Both the position numbers and the translations under genes were made by a program. This document shows, one piece after another, positions 44,319-53,454 of a stretch of DNA of 64,000 nucleotides. The stretch's first letter is position 1. Each line of letters begins with the position of its first letter. Origin of the DNA: Streptomyces sp. SAT1 (GTDB taxonomy: Bacteria > Actinomycetota > Actinomycetes > Streptomycetales > Streptomycetaceae); the NCBI RefSeq assembly GCF_001654495.1, contig NZ_CP015849.1, positions 682,001-746,000 on the forward strand, read 5' to 3'. Under the pieces are notes generated by a model. That model did not search any database. It saw only the letters and a list, made by a program, of their open reading frames with translations, and was not told the DNA's origin.

Positions 44319-46889
44319 ATGGTGGAGAAGTCTGCCGACATACTGATGCCCGGTCCTGACGAATCCGCGCTCACCCGGCACGGAAAAGCAGAACCGGACA
44401 CCGCAGACACCGCAGACACCGCAGACACCGCAGACACCGCAGACACCGAAAGGGAACTCGCGGGCATCCTCGCGGACGTCGTGCACGCCGACCGAATACA
44501 CGCCGAGAGTCACTTCTTCACCGACCTCGGCGCCAACTCGCTCGTCATGGCGCAGTTCTGCGCGCGGGTGCGGAAACACCCTCAACTGCCGTCGGTGTCC
44601 ATGAAGGACATCTACCGGCACCCCACCCTCCGCGAACTGGCCGCTGCGCTGGTCGCGGCGGCGCCCGCGCCCACCGCCGCACCGCCCCCGGACCCGTCGT
44701 CCACCGCCCCGGCCGCGCACCCCGAGCACCCCGCGCCCGCCGTGCCCCGGCGCGCACCGGGTCCCGTGCTGTGCGGAACGCTCCAGACGCTGATATTCCT
44801 CGGCTATTCCTTCGTCATCGGCATGGTCACCGCCCAGGCCTATGAATGGGTGGCCGCCGCTTCGGGTCTCGCCCACATCTATCTGCGGTCGTTCCTGTGC
44901 GGCACGATCGGTTTCCTCGCCCTGTGCGCCTTTCCCGTCCTGGTGAAATGGGTTCTCGTCGGCCGGTGGAAACGACTGGAGTTCCCGGTGTGGAGCATGG
45001 CGTACCTGCGCTTCTGGCTCGTCAAATCACTGCTCCACGCCAATCCGATGGTGCTCTTCGTCGGCAATCCGCTGTACGTGATGTATCTGCGGGCGCTCGG
45101 CGCGCGCATCGGGAAGGACGTCACGATCCTCTCCCGGTCCGTGCCGGTCTGCACCGACCTGCTCACCGTCGGCGCCGGCACGGTGATCCGCAACGACGCC
45201 GTCTTCCTCGGCTACCGGGCGCACGCGGGCCGCATCCGCACCGGCAGCGTCACCCTGGGCCGGGACGTCTTCGTCGGCGAGAAGACCGTGCTCGACATCG
45301 ACACGGTCATGGGCGACGGCTCCCAGCTCGGCCACGCCTCCGCGCTCTACCCGGGCCAGCACGTCCCGGCCGGCGAGCGGCGGCACGGCTCCCCGGCCCA
45401 GCCGACCGACGTCGACCACATACGCGTCCCGCCCGCCCGCTGCGGCACCCTGCGCCGGGCCGGGTTCGCGACCACCACCCTGCTCCAGCTCTTCCTGCTC
45501 TATCTGCCGCTCGCGGTGGGCGGCGTCTACATGCTGTTCGCCGAGGTGCCGGTGCTCAGCAAGCGCCTGGCCGCGGAGACCCGGGGCACGACGGCGGGGG
45601 AGATCGTCGCCGACACCCTGCTCGTGTCCACGGTGCTGTACTGCGGCGGCATCGTCCTGGGCGTGCTCGCCCTGTGCACCGTGCCGCGGCTGCTGCGCCG
45701 ACTGGTCAGACCGGACCGGGTGTACCCGCTCTACGGCTTCCACTACGCCGCGCACCGGATGATGGCGACCCTCACCAACATCAGGTTCTTCACCTGGCTG
45801 TTCGGGGACAGCTCCTACATCGTCCCCTATCTGCGCGGCATCGGGTACGACCTCGACCGGGTGGAGCAGACCGGCTCGAACTTCGGCACCGAGGTGCAGC
45901 ACCAGTCCCCGTTCCTGGTGTCCGTGGGCAGCGGCACGATGGTCGCCGACGGCCTGTCCGTCCTCAACGCCGACTACTCCAGCACGTCCTTCCGGACCAG
46001 CCGGGCCGCGATCGGCGCGCACAACTTCCTCGGCAACAACATCGCCTTCCCGGCCGGTGCCCGCACCGGCGACAACTGCCTGCTGGCGACGAAGGTGATG
46101 GTGCCGCTCGACGGGGAGGTGAGGGAGGGCGTCGGACTGCTCGGCTCCCCCTGCTTCGAGATCCCGCGGACGGTGGAGCGCGACGCGCGGTTCGACCATC
46201 TGCGCAGCGGCGACGCGCTGCACCGCGGCCTCGCCGCCAAGAACCGCTACAACCTGCGGTCCATGGCCCTGCACCTGGTGGTGCGCTGGCTGCACACCAC
46301 GGTGCTCACCGCGTTCGGTCTCGTCTCGGTCGGCCTGTACGGCGCGCTGGGCCACCTCGTGATCGGCGCCTATCTGGCCGTCACGCTCCTCGTCACCACC
46401 GCGCACAACATCCTGCTGGAGCGCTGCCTGACCCGGTTCCGCGCGCTGCGCCCGCAGCTGTGCTCCATCTACGACCCGTACTTCTGGTGGCACGAGCGGC
46501 TGTGGAAGGTCCCGGACCACTATCTGGCCGTGTTCAACGGCACCCCGTACAAGGCGCTGATCTGGCGGCTGACCGGGGTGCGCATCGGGCGTCGGGTCTT
46601 CGACGACGGCTGCTTCATCACCGAGCGGACGCTGACCGCCATCGGCGACGACTGCACGCTCAACGCCGGCAGCAAGATCCAGTGCCACTCGCAGGAGGAC
46701 GGCACGTTCAAGTCCGAGCACACCACGCTCGGCGCGGGCGTCACCCTCGGCATCGGCGCCCATGTGCACTACGGCGTGACGCTGGGCGACGGGGCCGTGC
46801 TGGCGCCCGACTCCTTCCTGATGAAGGGCGAGGAAGTCCCCGCGCACGCGGAGTGGGGCGGTAACCCCGCCGCTCCGGCGGCGAACTGA
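44319..46889 (+). CDS. PCP plus Pls/PDAP-type membrane condensing module (TIGR02353), no adenylation domain
   Basis: An 856-residue protein. After a low-complexity TAD repeat, a carrier domain carries its phosphopantetheine Ser74 in FFTDLGANSLVMAQF. The rest matches the C-terminal half of poly-epsilon-lysine and poly-diaminopropionate synthetases: six membrane helices in three pairs (about residues 150-210, 385-470, 650-705) separated by three tandem soluble hexapeptide-repeat domains (about 260-370, 510-625, 745-850; the last ends GVTLGIGAHVHYGVTLGDGAVLAPDSF). In Pls these domains join carrier-bound amino acids. The adenylation domain that normally precedes the carrier is missing and is likely supplied by the next gene, 14 bp downstream. 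Confidence 0.85.
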   Translation: MVEKSADILMPGPDESALTRHGKAEPDTADTADTADTADTADTERELAGILADVVHADRIHAESHFFTDLGANSLVMAQFCARVRKHPQLPSVSMKDIYRHPTLRELAAALVAAAPAPTAAPPPDPSSTAPAAHPEHPAPAVPRRAPGPVLCGTLQTLIFLGYSFVIGMVTAQAYEWVAAASGLAHIYLRSFLCGTIGFLALCAFPVLVKWVLVGRWKRLEFPVWSMAYLRFWLVKSLLHANPMVLFVGNPLYVMYLRALGARIGKDVTILSRSVPVCTDLLTVGAGTVIRNDAVFLGYRAHAGRIRTGSVTLGRDVFVGEKTVLDIDTVMGDGSQLGHASALYPGQHVPAGERRHGSPAQPTDVDHIRVPPARCGTLRRAGFATTTLLQLFLLYLPLAVGGVYMLFAEVPVLSKRLAAETRGTTAGEIVADTLLVSTVLYCGGIVLGVLALCTVPRLLRRLVRPDRVYPLYGFHYAAHRMMATLTNIRFFTWLFGDSSYIVPYLRGIGYDLDRVEQTGSNFGTEVQHQSPFLVSVGSGTMVADGLSVLNADYSSTSFRTSRAAIGAHNFLGNNIAFPAGARTGDNCLLATKVMVPLDGEVREGVGLLGSPCFEIPRTVERDARFDHLRSGDALHRGLAAKNRYNLRSMALHLVVRWLHTTVLTAFGLVSVGLYGALGHLVIGAYLAVTLLVTTAHNILLERCLTRFRALRPQLCSIYDPYFWWHERLWKVPDHYLAVFNGTPYKALIWRLTGVRIGRRVFDDGCFITERTLTAIGDDCTLNAGSKIQCHSQEDGTFKSEHTTLGAGVTLGIGAHVHYGVTLGDGAVLAPDSFLMKGEEVPAHAEWGGNPAAPAAN
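44397..44450 (+). repeat. In-frame 9-bp minisatellite (GACACCGCA)
   Basis: Five exact copies of GACACCGCA and one GACACCGAA in tandem encode a Asp-Thr-Ala repeat ahead of the carrier domain. Copy number may vary between strains and would only change linker length. Confidence 0.9.
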
Positions 46890-46903
46890 GGAAGGGTCAT
46901 TCG

Positions 46904-49900
46904 ATGGGAGCGCTCGTGGCAGCGGACAGGGACTTCTGGACCGAGGTGCTGACCGCCGGTGGTTTCACCGCCGTCCCGCGGTGGGCGCCGCGGCCCCGGC
47001 CCGGCACGGCCGGACACGAGGAGCCGGTGCCGGACCGGGTGGCGCGCGCCGTGCGCGCCCTGGCCGCCGAACTCGGCGTGCCGGTCGGCGCGGTGCTGCT
47101 GGCCGCCCACGCCAAGGTGCTGGCCGCGCTCAGCGGCGAGCAGGACGTGGTGACCGGACGCGCCACCGGCGAGGGCGAACCGCTCCCCTGCCGGCTGACG
47201 GTCGCGCCGCGGACCTGGCGCGGCGTGGTGCGCGCCGCCCGCCGGGTCGAGGCCGACCTGCTGGCCCACCGTGACTTCCCGGTGCACGGGCTGCGCCGCG
47301 AACTGGGGCTGACCGGACCGGCGTACGAGGTGGTCTTCGACCCGGAGGACGCCCGCGGGGAGAGCCTGCCCCGGGACGCGGTGCTCGCGGTCGGCTGCGC
47401 CGACCGTGCGGGACACATGGTGCTGCGGCTGCGGTACCGCACCGAGGTGCTGGACGCGGCGGCGGCGGCCCGGATCTGCGGCTACCACCTGACGGCGCTG
47501 CGGCTGATGGCCGCCGACGCGGACGCCGAGCACGCGCGGCAGAGCCTGCTGCCGGAGGCGGAGGTGCGCGAGCAGCTCGAAGGGCTCGCGGGACCGGAGC
47601 GCGCCCTGCCCGACGCGCGGGCGCACGAGCTGTTCGAGCAGCGGGTACGGGAGCGGCCCGAGGCCGTGGCCGCCGTGCACGGGAACGACTCGTGGACGTA
47701 CGCCGAGCTGAACTCCCGCGCGAACCGGCTGGCGCGGGCCCTGCTGGCCCGCGATCCGGGGCCGGAGGGCGTGGTCGCGGTGGTCACCGAACGCACCCTG
47801 GACTGGCTGGCGTCGGTGCTCGCGGTGTTCAAGGCCGGCTGTGTCTATCTGCCCGTCGAGCCGCACTTCCCGGCCGGCCGGATCGCGGCGGCACTGTCCC
47901 GGGCCGGCTGCCGGCTCGTGCTGGCCGAGCCGGGCAGCACCGCCACCCTGGACGAGGCCCTGGCCTCGCTGCCGGACCCGGCCGAGAAGCTGATGCTGCC
48001 GGACGCGTACGCGGAGGGCCACGACGACGGCGACCCCGGACTGGACATCGCGCCCGGCCGGCTGGCGTACATCTACTTCACCTCCGGTTCCACGGGTGAG
48101 CCGAAGGGCGCGATGTGCGAGCACGCGGGCATGCTCAACCACCTGTTCGCCAAGATCGACGACCTGGAGATCGGGCCGGAGTCGGTGGTGGCGCAGACCG
48201 CCCCGCAGTGCTTCGACATCTCGCTGTGGCAGTTGCTGGCCGCGCTGCTGACCGGGGGGCGGACCCTGCTGGTGGAGCAGGAGGCGGTCCTGGACGTCGA
48301 GCGGTTCGTCGACACGCTGGAGCGCGGCCGGGTCGCGGTCGTCCAGGTCGTGCCCTCCTACCTGGAGGTGGTGGCGTCCTATCTGGAGCGGCGGCCGCGC
48401 GAACTGCCCGATCTGGCCTGTGTGTCGGTGACCGGCGAAGCGCTCAAGCGCGAACTGGTCCAGCGCTGGTTCGCCCTGAAGCCGGACATCCCGCTGGTCA
48501 ACGCGTACGGGCTGACCGAGACGTCGGACGACACCAACCACGAGATCCTGCGGGCCGTGCCGGAGCGGGTGCTGCTGGGCCGGCCGGTGAACAACGTGCG
48601 GGTCCTCGTCGTCGACGAGCACCTGGCACCGGTGCCGCTGGGCGCGCCCGGTCTGATCGCCTTCTCCGGGGTGTGCGTGGGCCGCGGCTACGTCAACGAT
48701 CCCGAGCGCACCCGCGAGGCGTACCGGGAGGACCCGTACCGGCCCGGCGAGCGGCTCTATCTGGCCGGTGACTGGGGGCGCTGGCACCCCGGCGGCGCAC
48801 TGGAGTTCCTCGGCCGCCGGGACAGCCAGGTCAAGATCCGCGGCTTCCGCATCGAGATCGGGGAGATCGAGAACACGCTGCTGCGCGCCCCCGGGGTGCG
48901 CGACGGCGCGGTCGTCGTCACCGAACTGCCGGGCCGGGGCGCGCATCTGGTGGCCTTCTACAGCGGACAGCCGCTGGCGGCGGAGGAGTTGCGGCACACG
49001 CTCGGGGCCGCGCTGCCCGCGTACATGGTGCCCTCGGCCTTCCACTGGCAGGACGCCCTGCCGCTGACCGCCAACGGCAAGACCGACCGCAAGGCGCTGA
49101 CCGCGCTGGCCGCGCGGCTGGCCGAGAAGGACACGGCGGACGGCGGCCCCGAGGACGCGCCGCGCACCGCCACCGAGCGCAGGCTCGCGGACACCTGGGC
49201 GCAGTTGCTGGGCCTGCCCCGCGAGCGGATCGGCCGCGGCGACCACTTCTTCGACTCCGGCGGCACCTCGCTGTCGGCGGTGAAGCTGACCATCGCCCTG
49301 GACCGGGCCGTGTCCCTCAAGGACATCACCCGCCATCCGGTGCTCGCCGACCTCGCCGCGCTGCTGGACGGCGCCGCGCACCGGCGCACGGAGTTGCTGC
49401 AACCGCTGTCGGCGGCCGGTGACACCGACGCGTGCGCGCTGGTGTGCTTCCCCTACGCGGGCGGCAACGCGGTGAACTTCCGGCCGCTGGCGAGCGCGCT
49501 GGCGGGCCGCGGTCCGGCGGTGTACGCGGTCGAGCTGCCCGGCCACGACCTGGCCGCCGCCGACGAGCCGTTCGCCCCGCTGGAGGAGGTCGCCGGGCAG
49601 GTGGCGGCGGAGATCCGCGGGCGCGGCACGCGCCAGGTCATGCTGTGGGGCCACTCCTCCGGGGCGGCCCTGGCCGTCGAGACGGCGCGGCGGCTGCACG
49701 AGGACGGCACGGTGGAGGTGGTACGGCTGTTCCTGGGCGCGCAGTTGCCGGGCACCGCCGCCGCCCGCGCCACCGCCGTCGAGGAGCTGTCCGGGCGGAG
49801 CAACGCCGAGATCGCCGCACGGCTGAGCGCGGACAGCGGCTACTCCGAGCTGGGCGAACTCGACGCGGACCACGCCGAGCACATCGGCGCCGCCTACCGG

Positions 49901-50167
49901 CACGACTGCGTCGCGGCGCACCGCTACTTCGCCGCCGCGCTGGACTCCCCCGAGGCGGCCCGGCTGGCCGTGCCGGTGACGGTGGTCCTCGCCGCCGACG
50001 ACCCGCACACCGCCGGGCCGGCCGACCGCCACCGGGACTGGATGTTCCTGTCCGACCTGGTCGATCTGCACGAACTCCCCGACGGGGGCCACTACTTCCC
50101 GCGCACCCGGCCGGACGCGGCGGCGCGGGCCGTCCTGGGCGCCGCCGAACTGCTGGCGTCCTCCTGA
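46904..50167 (+). CDS. Nonribosomal peptide synthetase, (C-remnant)-A-PCP-TE
   Basis: A 1087-residue synthetase. Residues 1-210 resemble the C-terminal half of a condensation domain without the HHxxxDG motif. The adenylation domain spans about 235-730: YIYFTSGSTGEPKG near 388, FDISLWQ at 437, NAYGLTE at 533, GFRIEIGEIE near 647, and TANGKTDRKAL with the A10 Lys. The specificity positions read by alignment to GrsA as D-I-W-Q-S-T-A-D-D-K; the paired acids suit a short diamino acid. The carrier Ser789 is in GGTSLS. A thioesterase follows (GHSSGA, Ser918; His in DGGHYFP). With SbnA and SbnB downstream, 2,3-diaminopropionate is the likely substrate. Confidence 0.9.
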   Translation: MGALVAADRDFWTEVLTAGGFTAVPRWAPRPRPGTAGHEEPVPDRVARAVRALAAELGVPVGAVLLAAHAKVLAALSGEQDVVTGRATGEGEPLPCRLTVAPRTWRGVVRAARRVEADLLAHRDFPVHGLRRELGLTGPAYEVVFDPEDARGESLPRDAVLAVGCADRAGHMVLRLRYRTEVLDAAAAARICGYHLTALRLMAADADAEHARQSLLPEAEVREQLEGLAGPERALPDARAHELFEQRVRERPEAVAAVHGNDSWTYAELNSRANRLARALLARDPGPEGVVAVVTERTLDWLASVLAVFKAGCVYLPVEPHFPAGRIAAALSRAGCRLVLAEPGSTATLDEALASLPDPAEKLMLPDAYAEGHDDGDPGLDIAPGRLAYIYFTSGSTGEPKGAMCEHAGMLNHLFAKIDDLEIGPESVVAQTAPQCFDISLWQLLAALLTGGRTLLVEQEAVLDVERFVDTLERGRVAVVQVVPSYLEVVASYLERRPRELPDLACVSVTGEALKRELVQRWFALKPDIPLVNAYGLTETSDDTNHEILRAVPERVLLGRPVNNVRVLVVDEHLAPVPLGAPGLIAFSGVCVGRGYVNDPERTREAYREDPYRPGERLYLAGDWGRWHPGGALEFLGRRDSQVKIRGFRIEIGEIENTLLRAPGVRDGAVVVTELPGRGAHLVAFYSGQPLAAEELRHTLGAALPAYMVPSAFHWQDALPLTANGKTDRKALTALAARLAEKDTADGGPEDAPRTATERRLADTWAQLLGLPRERIGRGDHFFDSGGTSLSAVKLTIALDRAVSLKDITRHPVLADLAALLDGAAHRRTELLQPLSAAGDTDACALVCFPYAGGNAVNFRPLASALAGRGPAVYAVELPGHDLAAADEPFAPLEEVAGQVAAEIRGRGTRQVMLWGHSSGAALAVETARRLHEDGTVEVVRLFLGAQLPGTAAARATAVEELSGRSNAEIAARLSADSGYSELGELDADHAEHIGAAYRHDCVAAHRYFAAALDSPEAARLAVPVTVVLAADDPHTAGPADRHRDWMFLSDLVDLHELPDGGHYFPRTRPDAAARAVLGAAELLASS

Positions 50168-50200
50168 TCCCGGCACCACGCCCGACGAAAGGAAATCGAG

Positions 50201-51205
50201 ATGTCGTTCTCGTCCCCGGCGTCACTGCTGGAGGTGGAGTCGCGACCGGACCGGCCGCCGGTCCTGCGCGTCGAGCCGCCCGCCGACGCGGCCGCCTGGG
50301 CGTCCGCGTACCGGGAGGCCGTGCGCGCGCAGGTCACCGAGCACGGCGCGCTCGTGGTGCGGGGCCTGGCGCTCGGGGAACCGGAGCGGGTCCGGGCGGT
50401 GTTCACCGCGCTCGCCGGTGAACCCATGACGGAACGCGAGGCGTTCGCCCCCCGGCAGTCCTACGGAGGAGGGCTGTACTCGTCCACCGCCTGGCCGGAC
50501 AACCAGCCGATGTGCATGCACCACGAGCTGAGCTACGCGCAGCGGGTCCCCTCGCTGATGCTGTTCGCCTGCCTCGCCGCGCCCGACCGGGGCGGGGCGA
50601 CCGCGGTGGCGGACGCGGAGGAGGTGCTGCGGGCGCTGCCCGCGGCGCTGACCGAGCGGTTCGAGCGCGAGGGCTGGCTCCTCACCCGCAGCTACAACGA
50701 CGAGATCGGGGCCTCGCTCGCCGAGTCGTTCGGCACCGAGGACCGCGAGACCGTGGAGAACTACTGCCGCGCCCACGGCATCGACTTCGAGTGGCGCGAC
50801 GACGGCTCGCTGCGCACCCGGCAGCGCCGCAGCGCCGTCGTACGGCATCCGGTCACCGGCCGCCGCTGCTGGTTCAACCAGATCGCCTTCCTCAACGAGT
50901 GGACGCTGGCGCCGGAGGTGCGCGAGTACCTGGTCGACGAGTACGGCGCCGACGGGCTCCCCTTCAACACCCGCTACGGCGACGGGACTCCGATCGGCGA
51001 GGACGTCGTCCAGACGCTCAACGCCGTCTACGAGGAGCACACCCGCCGCGAGCCGTGGCAGGCAGGCGATCTGCTGCTCGTCGACAACATCCGCACCGCG
51101 CACAGCCGGGAGCCGTTCACCGGCGAGCGGCAGGTGCTGGTGGCGATGGCCGAGCCGCGGCTGCTGGCCGACGGCGCCCCGACCCCGGAAGGAACACGGC
51201 GATGA
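50201..51205 (+). CDS. Fe(II)/2-oxoglutarate-dependent oxygenase (TauD/SyrP-like)
   Basis: A 334-residue TauD/TfdA-fold oxygenase of the SyrP type. The iron facial triad is the H-x-E in MHHELSY (near residue 108) and the distal His in NIRTAHSREPF, with the 2-oxoglutarate-binding Arg following. SyrP hydroxylates a carrier-bound amino acid at the beta carbon, and related enzymes hydroxylate or epoxidise residues in NRPS pathways, so a carrier-bound diaminopropionyl group is a plausible substrate. Its TGA overlaps the SbnB start as ATGA. GAAAGGAAA precedes its own ATG. Confidence 0.88.
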   Translation: MSFSSPASLLEVESRPDRPPVLRVEPPADAAAWASAYREAVRAQVTEHGALVVRGLALGEPERVRAVFTALAGEPMTEREAFAPRQSYGGGLYSSTAWPDNQPMCMHHELSYAQRVPSLMLFACLAAPDRGGATAVADAEEVLRALPAALTERFEREGWLLTRSYNDEIGASLAESFGTEDRETVENYCRAHGIDFEWRDDGSLRTRQRRSAVVRHPVTGRRCWFNQIAFLNEWTLAPEVREYLVDEYGADGLPFNTRYGDGTPIGEDVVQTLNAVYEEHTRREPWQAGDLLLVDNIRTAHSREPFTGERQVLVAMAEPRLLADGAPTPEGTRR

Positions 51206-52290
51206 CCTCCGTGACGTCCCCCGCCACCGACTCCCCCACCGCCCGGCCCGGCCGTGTGCCGTCCTTCGCGGTGATCTCCGGCGCCCAGGTGCGGCAGGCG
51301 CTCCAGGGCCGCGAGCAGGAGATCACGGACCTGGTCGAGGCCACCTACCGGCTGCACGGCGAAGGGCAGACGGTCAACCCGCCGTCGTACTTCCTGCGCT
51401 TCCCGGACCGGCCCACCTCCCGGATCATCGCGCTGCCCGCCTCGGTCGGCGGGCGGGTGCGGGTGGACGGGCTGAAGTGGATCTCCAGCTTCCCGGAGAA
51501 CGTCGCGGCCGGGGTGCCGCGGGCGTCGGCGGTGCTGATCCTCAACGACCACGACACGGGCTATCCGTTCGCGTGCCTGGAGAGCTCCATCATCAGCGCC
51601 ACCCGGACAGCGGCCTCGGCGGCGCTGGCCGCGGACCGGCTCACCCGCACCAGGACCCGGCCCACCCGGGTCGGTTTCTTCGGCACGGGACTGATCGCCC
51701 GGTACATCCACACGTTTCTCGCCGGCACCGGCTGGAGCTTCGACACGGTCGGCGTGTACGACGTGTCGGCCGACAGCACGGCGGGCTTCTGCGGCTATCT
51801 GCGCCAGGCCACGGCCGACGCGCCGGGCGGGCGGGACGCGCGGATCACCGTGCACGACAGCCCGGAGGAGCTGATCCGCTCCAGCGACCTGGTGGTCTTC
51901 GCGACCGTGGCGGGCGCACCGCATGTCAGCGACCCGTCCTGGTTCGCCCACCATCCGGTGGTCCTGCATGTGTCGCTGCGCGACCTGGACCCCCGGATCC
52001 TGCTGGAGGCGGCCAACTTCGTCGACGACGTCGAGCACTGCCTGAAGGCGGACACCTCGCCGCATCTGGCCGAACAGCTCACCGGTGGGCGGGACTTCCT
52101 GGACGGCACGCTCGACGACGTGCTGACCGGCCGGGTGGAGCCGCCGGGCGACCGGACCGTGGTCTTCTCCCCGTTCGGTCTCGGTGTCCTCGACCTCGCC
52201 GTCGGCGGTTACGTCCACGACGAGGTGGCTCGGGCCGGGAATCTCCATGTCGTCGACGACTTCTTCCACGAGCTGCGCCGGTACGGCTGA
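51202..52290 (+). CDS. sbnB: 2,3-diaminopropionate biosynthesis protein SbnB
   Basis: A 362-residue protein of the ornithine cyclodeaminase / mu-crystallin family matching SbnB. The NAD-binding motif is VGFFGTGLIARYIH; PPSYFLRFPDRPTSRIIALPA and LKWISSFPENVAAGVPRASA are family-specific. SbnB oxidises N-(1-amino-1-carboxy-2-ethyl)-glutamate, made by SbnA, to L-2,3-diaminopropionate and 2-oxoglutarate. The start has GGAAGGAA upstream and overlaps the oxygenase stop. It is directly followed by sbnA, so precursor supply is built into the operon. Confidence 0.92.
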   Translation: MTSVTSPATDSPTARPGRVPSFAVISGAQVRQALQGREQEITDLVEATYRLHGEGQTVNPPSYFLRFPDRPTSRIIALPASVGGRVRVDGLKWISSFPENVAAGVPRASAVLILNDHDTGYPFACLESSIISATRTAASAALAADRLTRTRTRPTRVGFFGTGLIARYIHTFLAGTGWSFDTVGVYDVSADSTAGFCGYLRQATADAPGGRDARITVHDSPEELIRSSDLVVFATVAGAPHVSDPSWFAHHPVVLHVSLRDLDPRILLEAANFVDDVEHCLKADTSPHLAEQLTGGRDFLDGTLDDVLTGRVEPPGDRTVVFSPFGLGVLDLAVGGYVHDEVARAGNLHVVDDFFHELRRYG

Positions 52291-52334
52291 TCGCTGATCG
52301 TCCCGTCCCCCGGCCCAGGCATCAGGAGGTTAGC

Positions 52335-53378
52335 GTGCCCGTCATTACCGCTCCCCACGCTTTCAACGAAGGCCAGCTCTACGTCGACCTCCGGCCGATC
52401 TTCGGGCGCTCGCTCTTCCTCAAGTGCGAGGGCTTCAACTTCGCGGGCTCGATCAAGCTGAAGGCCGCGGTCGAGATGGTGGAGGCCGCGGAGCAGGACG
52501 GGCTGCTGAGCAAGGACTCGGTCCTGATCGAGTCCTCGTCCGGCAACCTGGGGGTCGCGCTCAGCATGATCGCGGCCAGCAAGGGCTACCGGTTCCTGTG
52601 CGTCACCGACTCCCGCTGCAATCTGTCGACCAGGCTGCTGATGGAGGCGCTGGGCAGCGAGGTCCATGTCATCGCCGACCTGGACGCCAACGGCGGGTTC
52701 CTGGGCGCCCGGATCGACTACGTGCGCGCCCTGTGCGCCTCCGACCAGCGGTACGTGTGGCTCAGCCAGTACACGAACCCCGGCAACTGGGGTGCGCACT
52801 ACCGTCGTACGGCACCGGAGATCGCCCGTCAGTTCCCGCGTCTGGACGTGCTGTTCGTGGGCGCGGGCACGACCGGGACGCTGATGGGGTGCGCGCGCTA
52901 CTTCCGCGAGTGGCACCGGCCGGTGCGGATCGTCGCGGTGGACACCGTCGGCTCGGTGGCCTTCGGCGGGGCGCCGGGCCGCCGGATGATCCCCGGCCTC
53001 GGCATGAGCATGCGTCCCCCGCTGCTGGACGAGTCCTTCGTCGACGAGGTGATCCGGGTGGAGGAGGCGGACACGATCCGCGCCTGCCACCGGCTGGCCC
53101 GGCGCGGGTTCCTGTTCGGCGGCTCCACCGGCACGGTGGTCAGCGGGGCCATGTCCTGGCTGGCCGAGCACGACGAGCGCGATCTGACGGCGGTGGCCAT
53201 CGCCCCCGACCTCGGCGAACGCTATCTCGACACGATCTACCAGTCGACCTGGCTGGAGGATCTCTACGGCGACCAGGTGCTCGATCCGAAGGCGATGACC
53301 GCCCCCAAGGGGATGACCACCGCCACCCGCGACGCGGAGCCGGTGCCCCGCACTCCGGACGGGCGCCGCAAGCCGTAG
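52335..53378 (+). CDS. sbnA: 2,3-diaminopropionate biosynthesis protein SbnA
   Basis: A 347-residue PLP-dependent enzyme of the cysteine synthase fold matching SbnA. The PLP Lys is in FNFAGSIKLKAAVEM, and the phosphate-binding loop in FGGSTGTVVSGAM; ESSSGNLGVALSMIA is also conserved. SbnA joins O-phospho-L-serine with L-glutamate to give the intermediate that SbnB oxidises. The GTG start at 52335 has a perfect AGGAGGT. It ends the five-gene operon, 22 bp before a strong terminator hairpin. The last 30 residues are a basic, Pro-rich tail without family match. Confidence 0.92.
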   Translation: MPVITAPHAFNEGQLYVDLRPIFGRSLFLKCEGFNFAGSIKLKAAVEMVEAAEQDGLLSKDSVLIESSSGNLGVALSMIAASKGYRFLCVTDSRCNLSTRLLMEALGSEVHVIADLDANGGFLGARIDYVRALCASDQRYVWLSQYTNPGNWGAHYRRTAPEIARQFPRLDVLFVGAGTTGTLMGCARYFREWHRPVRIVAVDTVGSVAFGGAPGRRMIPGLGMSMRPPLLDESFVDEVIRVEEADTIRACHRLARRGFLFGGSTGTVVSGAMSWLAEHDERDLTAVAIAPDLGERYLDTIYQSTWLEDLYGDQVLDPKAMTAPKGMTTATRDAEPVPRTPDGRRKP

Positions 53379-53400
53379 CCCGCTCTGGTGTGCGCGGCCT

Positions 53401-53434
53401 CGCGGGCCCGGCGGACGACTGTGCCGGGCCCGCG
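53401..53434. terminator. Terminator of the diaminopropionate operon
   Basis: CGCGGGCCCGGC (53401-53412) pairs perfectly with GCCGGGCCCGCG (53423-53434) around a 10-nt loop, 22 bases after the sbnA stop. It separates the operon from the convergent two-component genes. Confidence 0.85.
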
Positions 53435-53454
53435 TGGGCCGTCCGTTCCGTCCT

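Noticed and set aside
46769..50179. Open frame of 1136 codons on the minus strand opposite the NRPS
   Set aside because: The plus strand carries all A, PCP and TE motifs; the opposite frame is a shadow rich in Arg, Gly and Gln.
50201..53378. Staphyloferrin B-type siderophore pathway
   Set aside because: Only sbnA and sbnB homologues are present; there are no NIS synthetases (sbnC, E, F) or sbnH decarboxylase. The precursor genes serve an NRPS instead.
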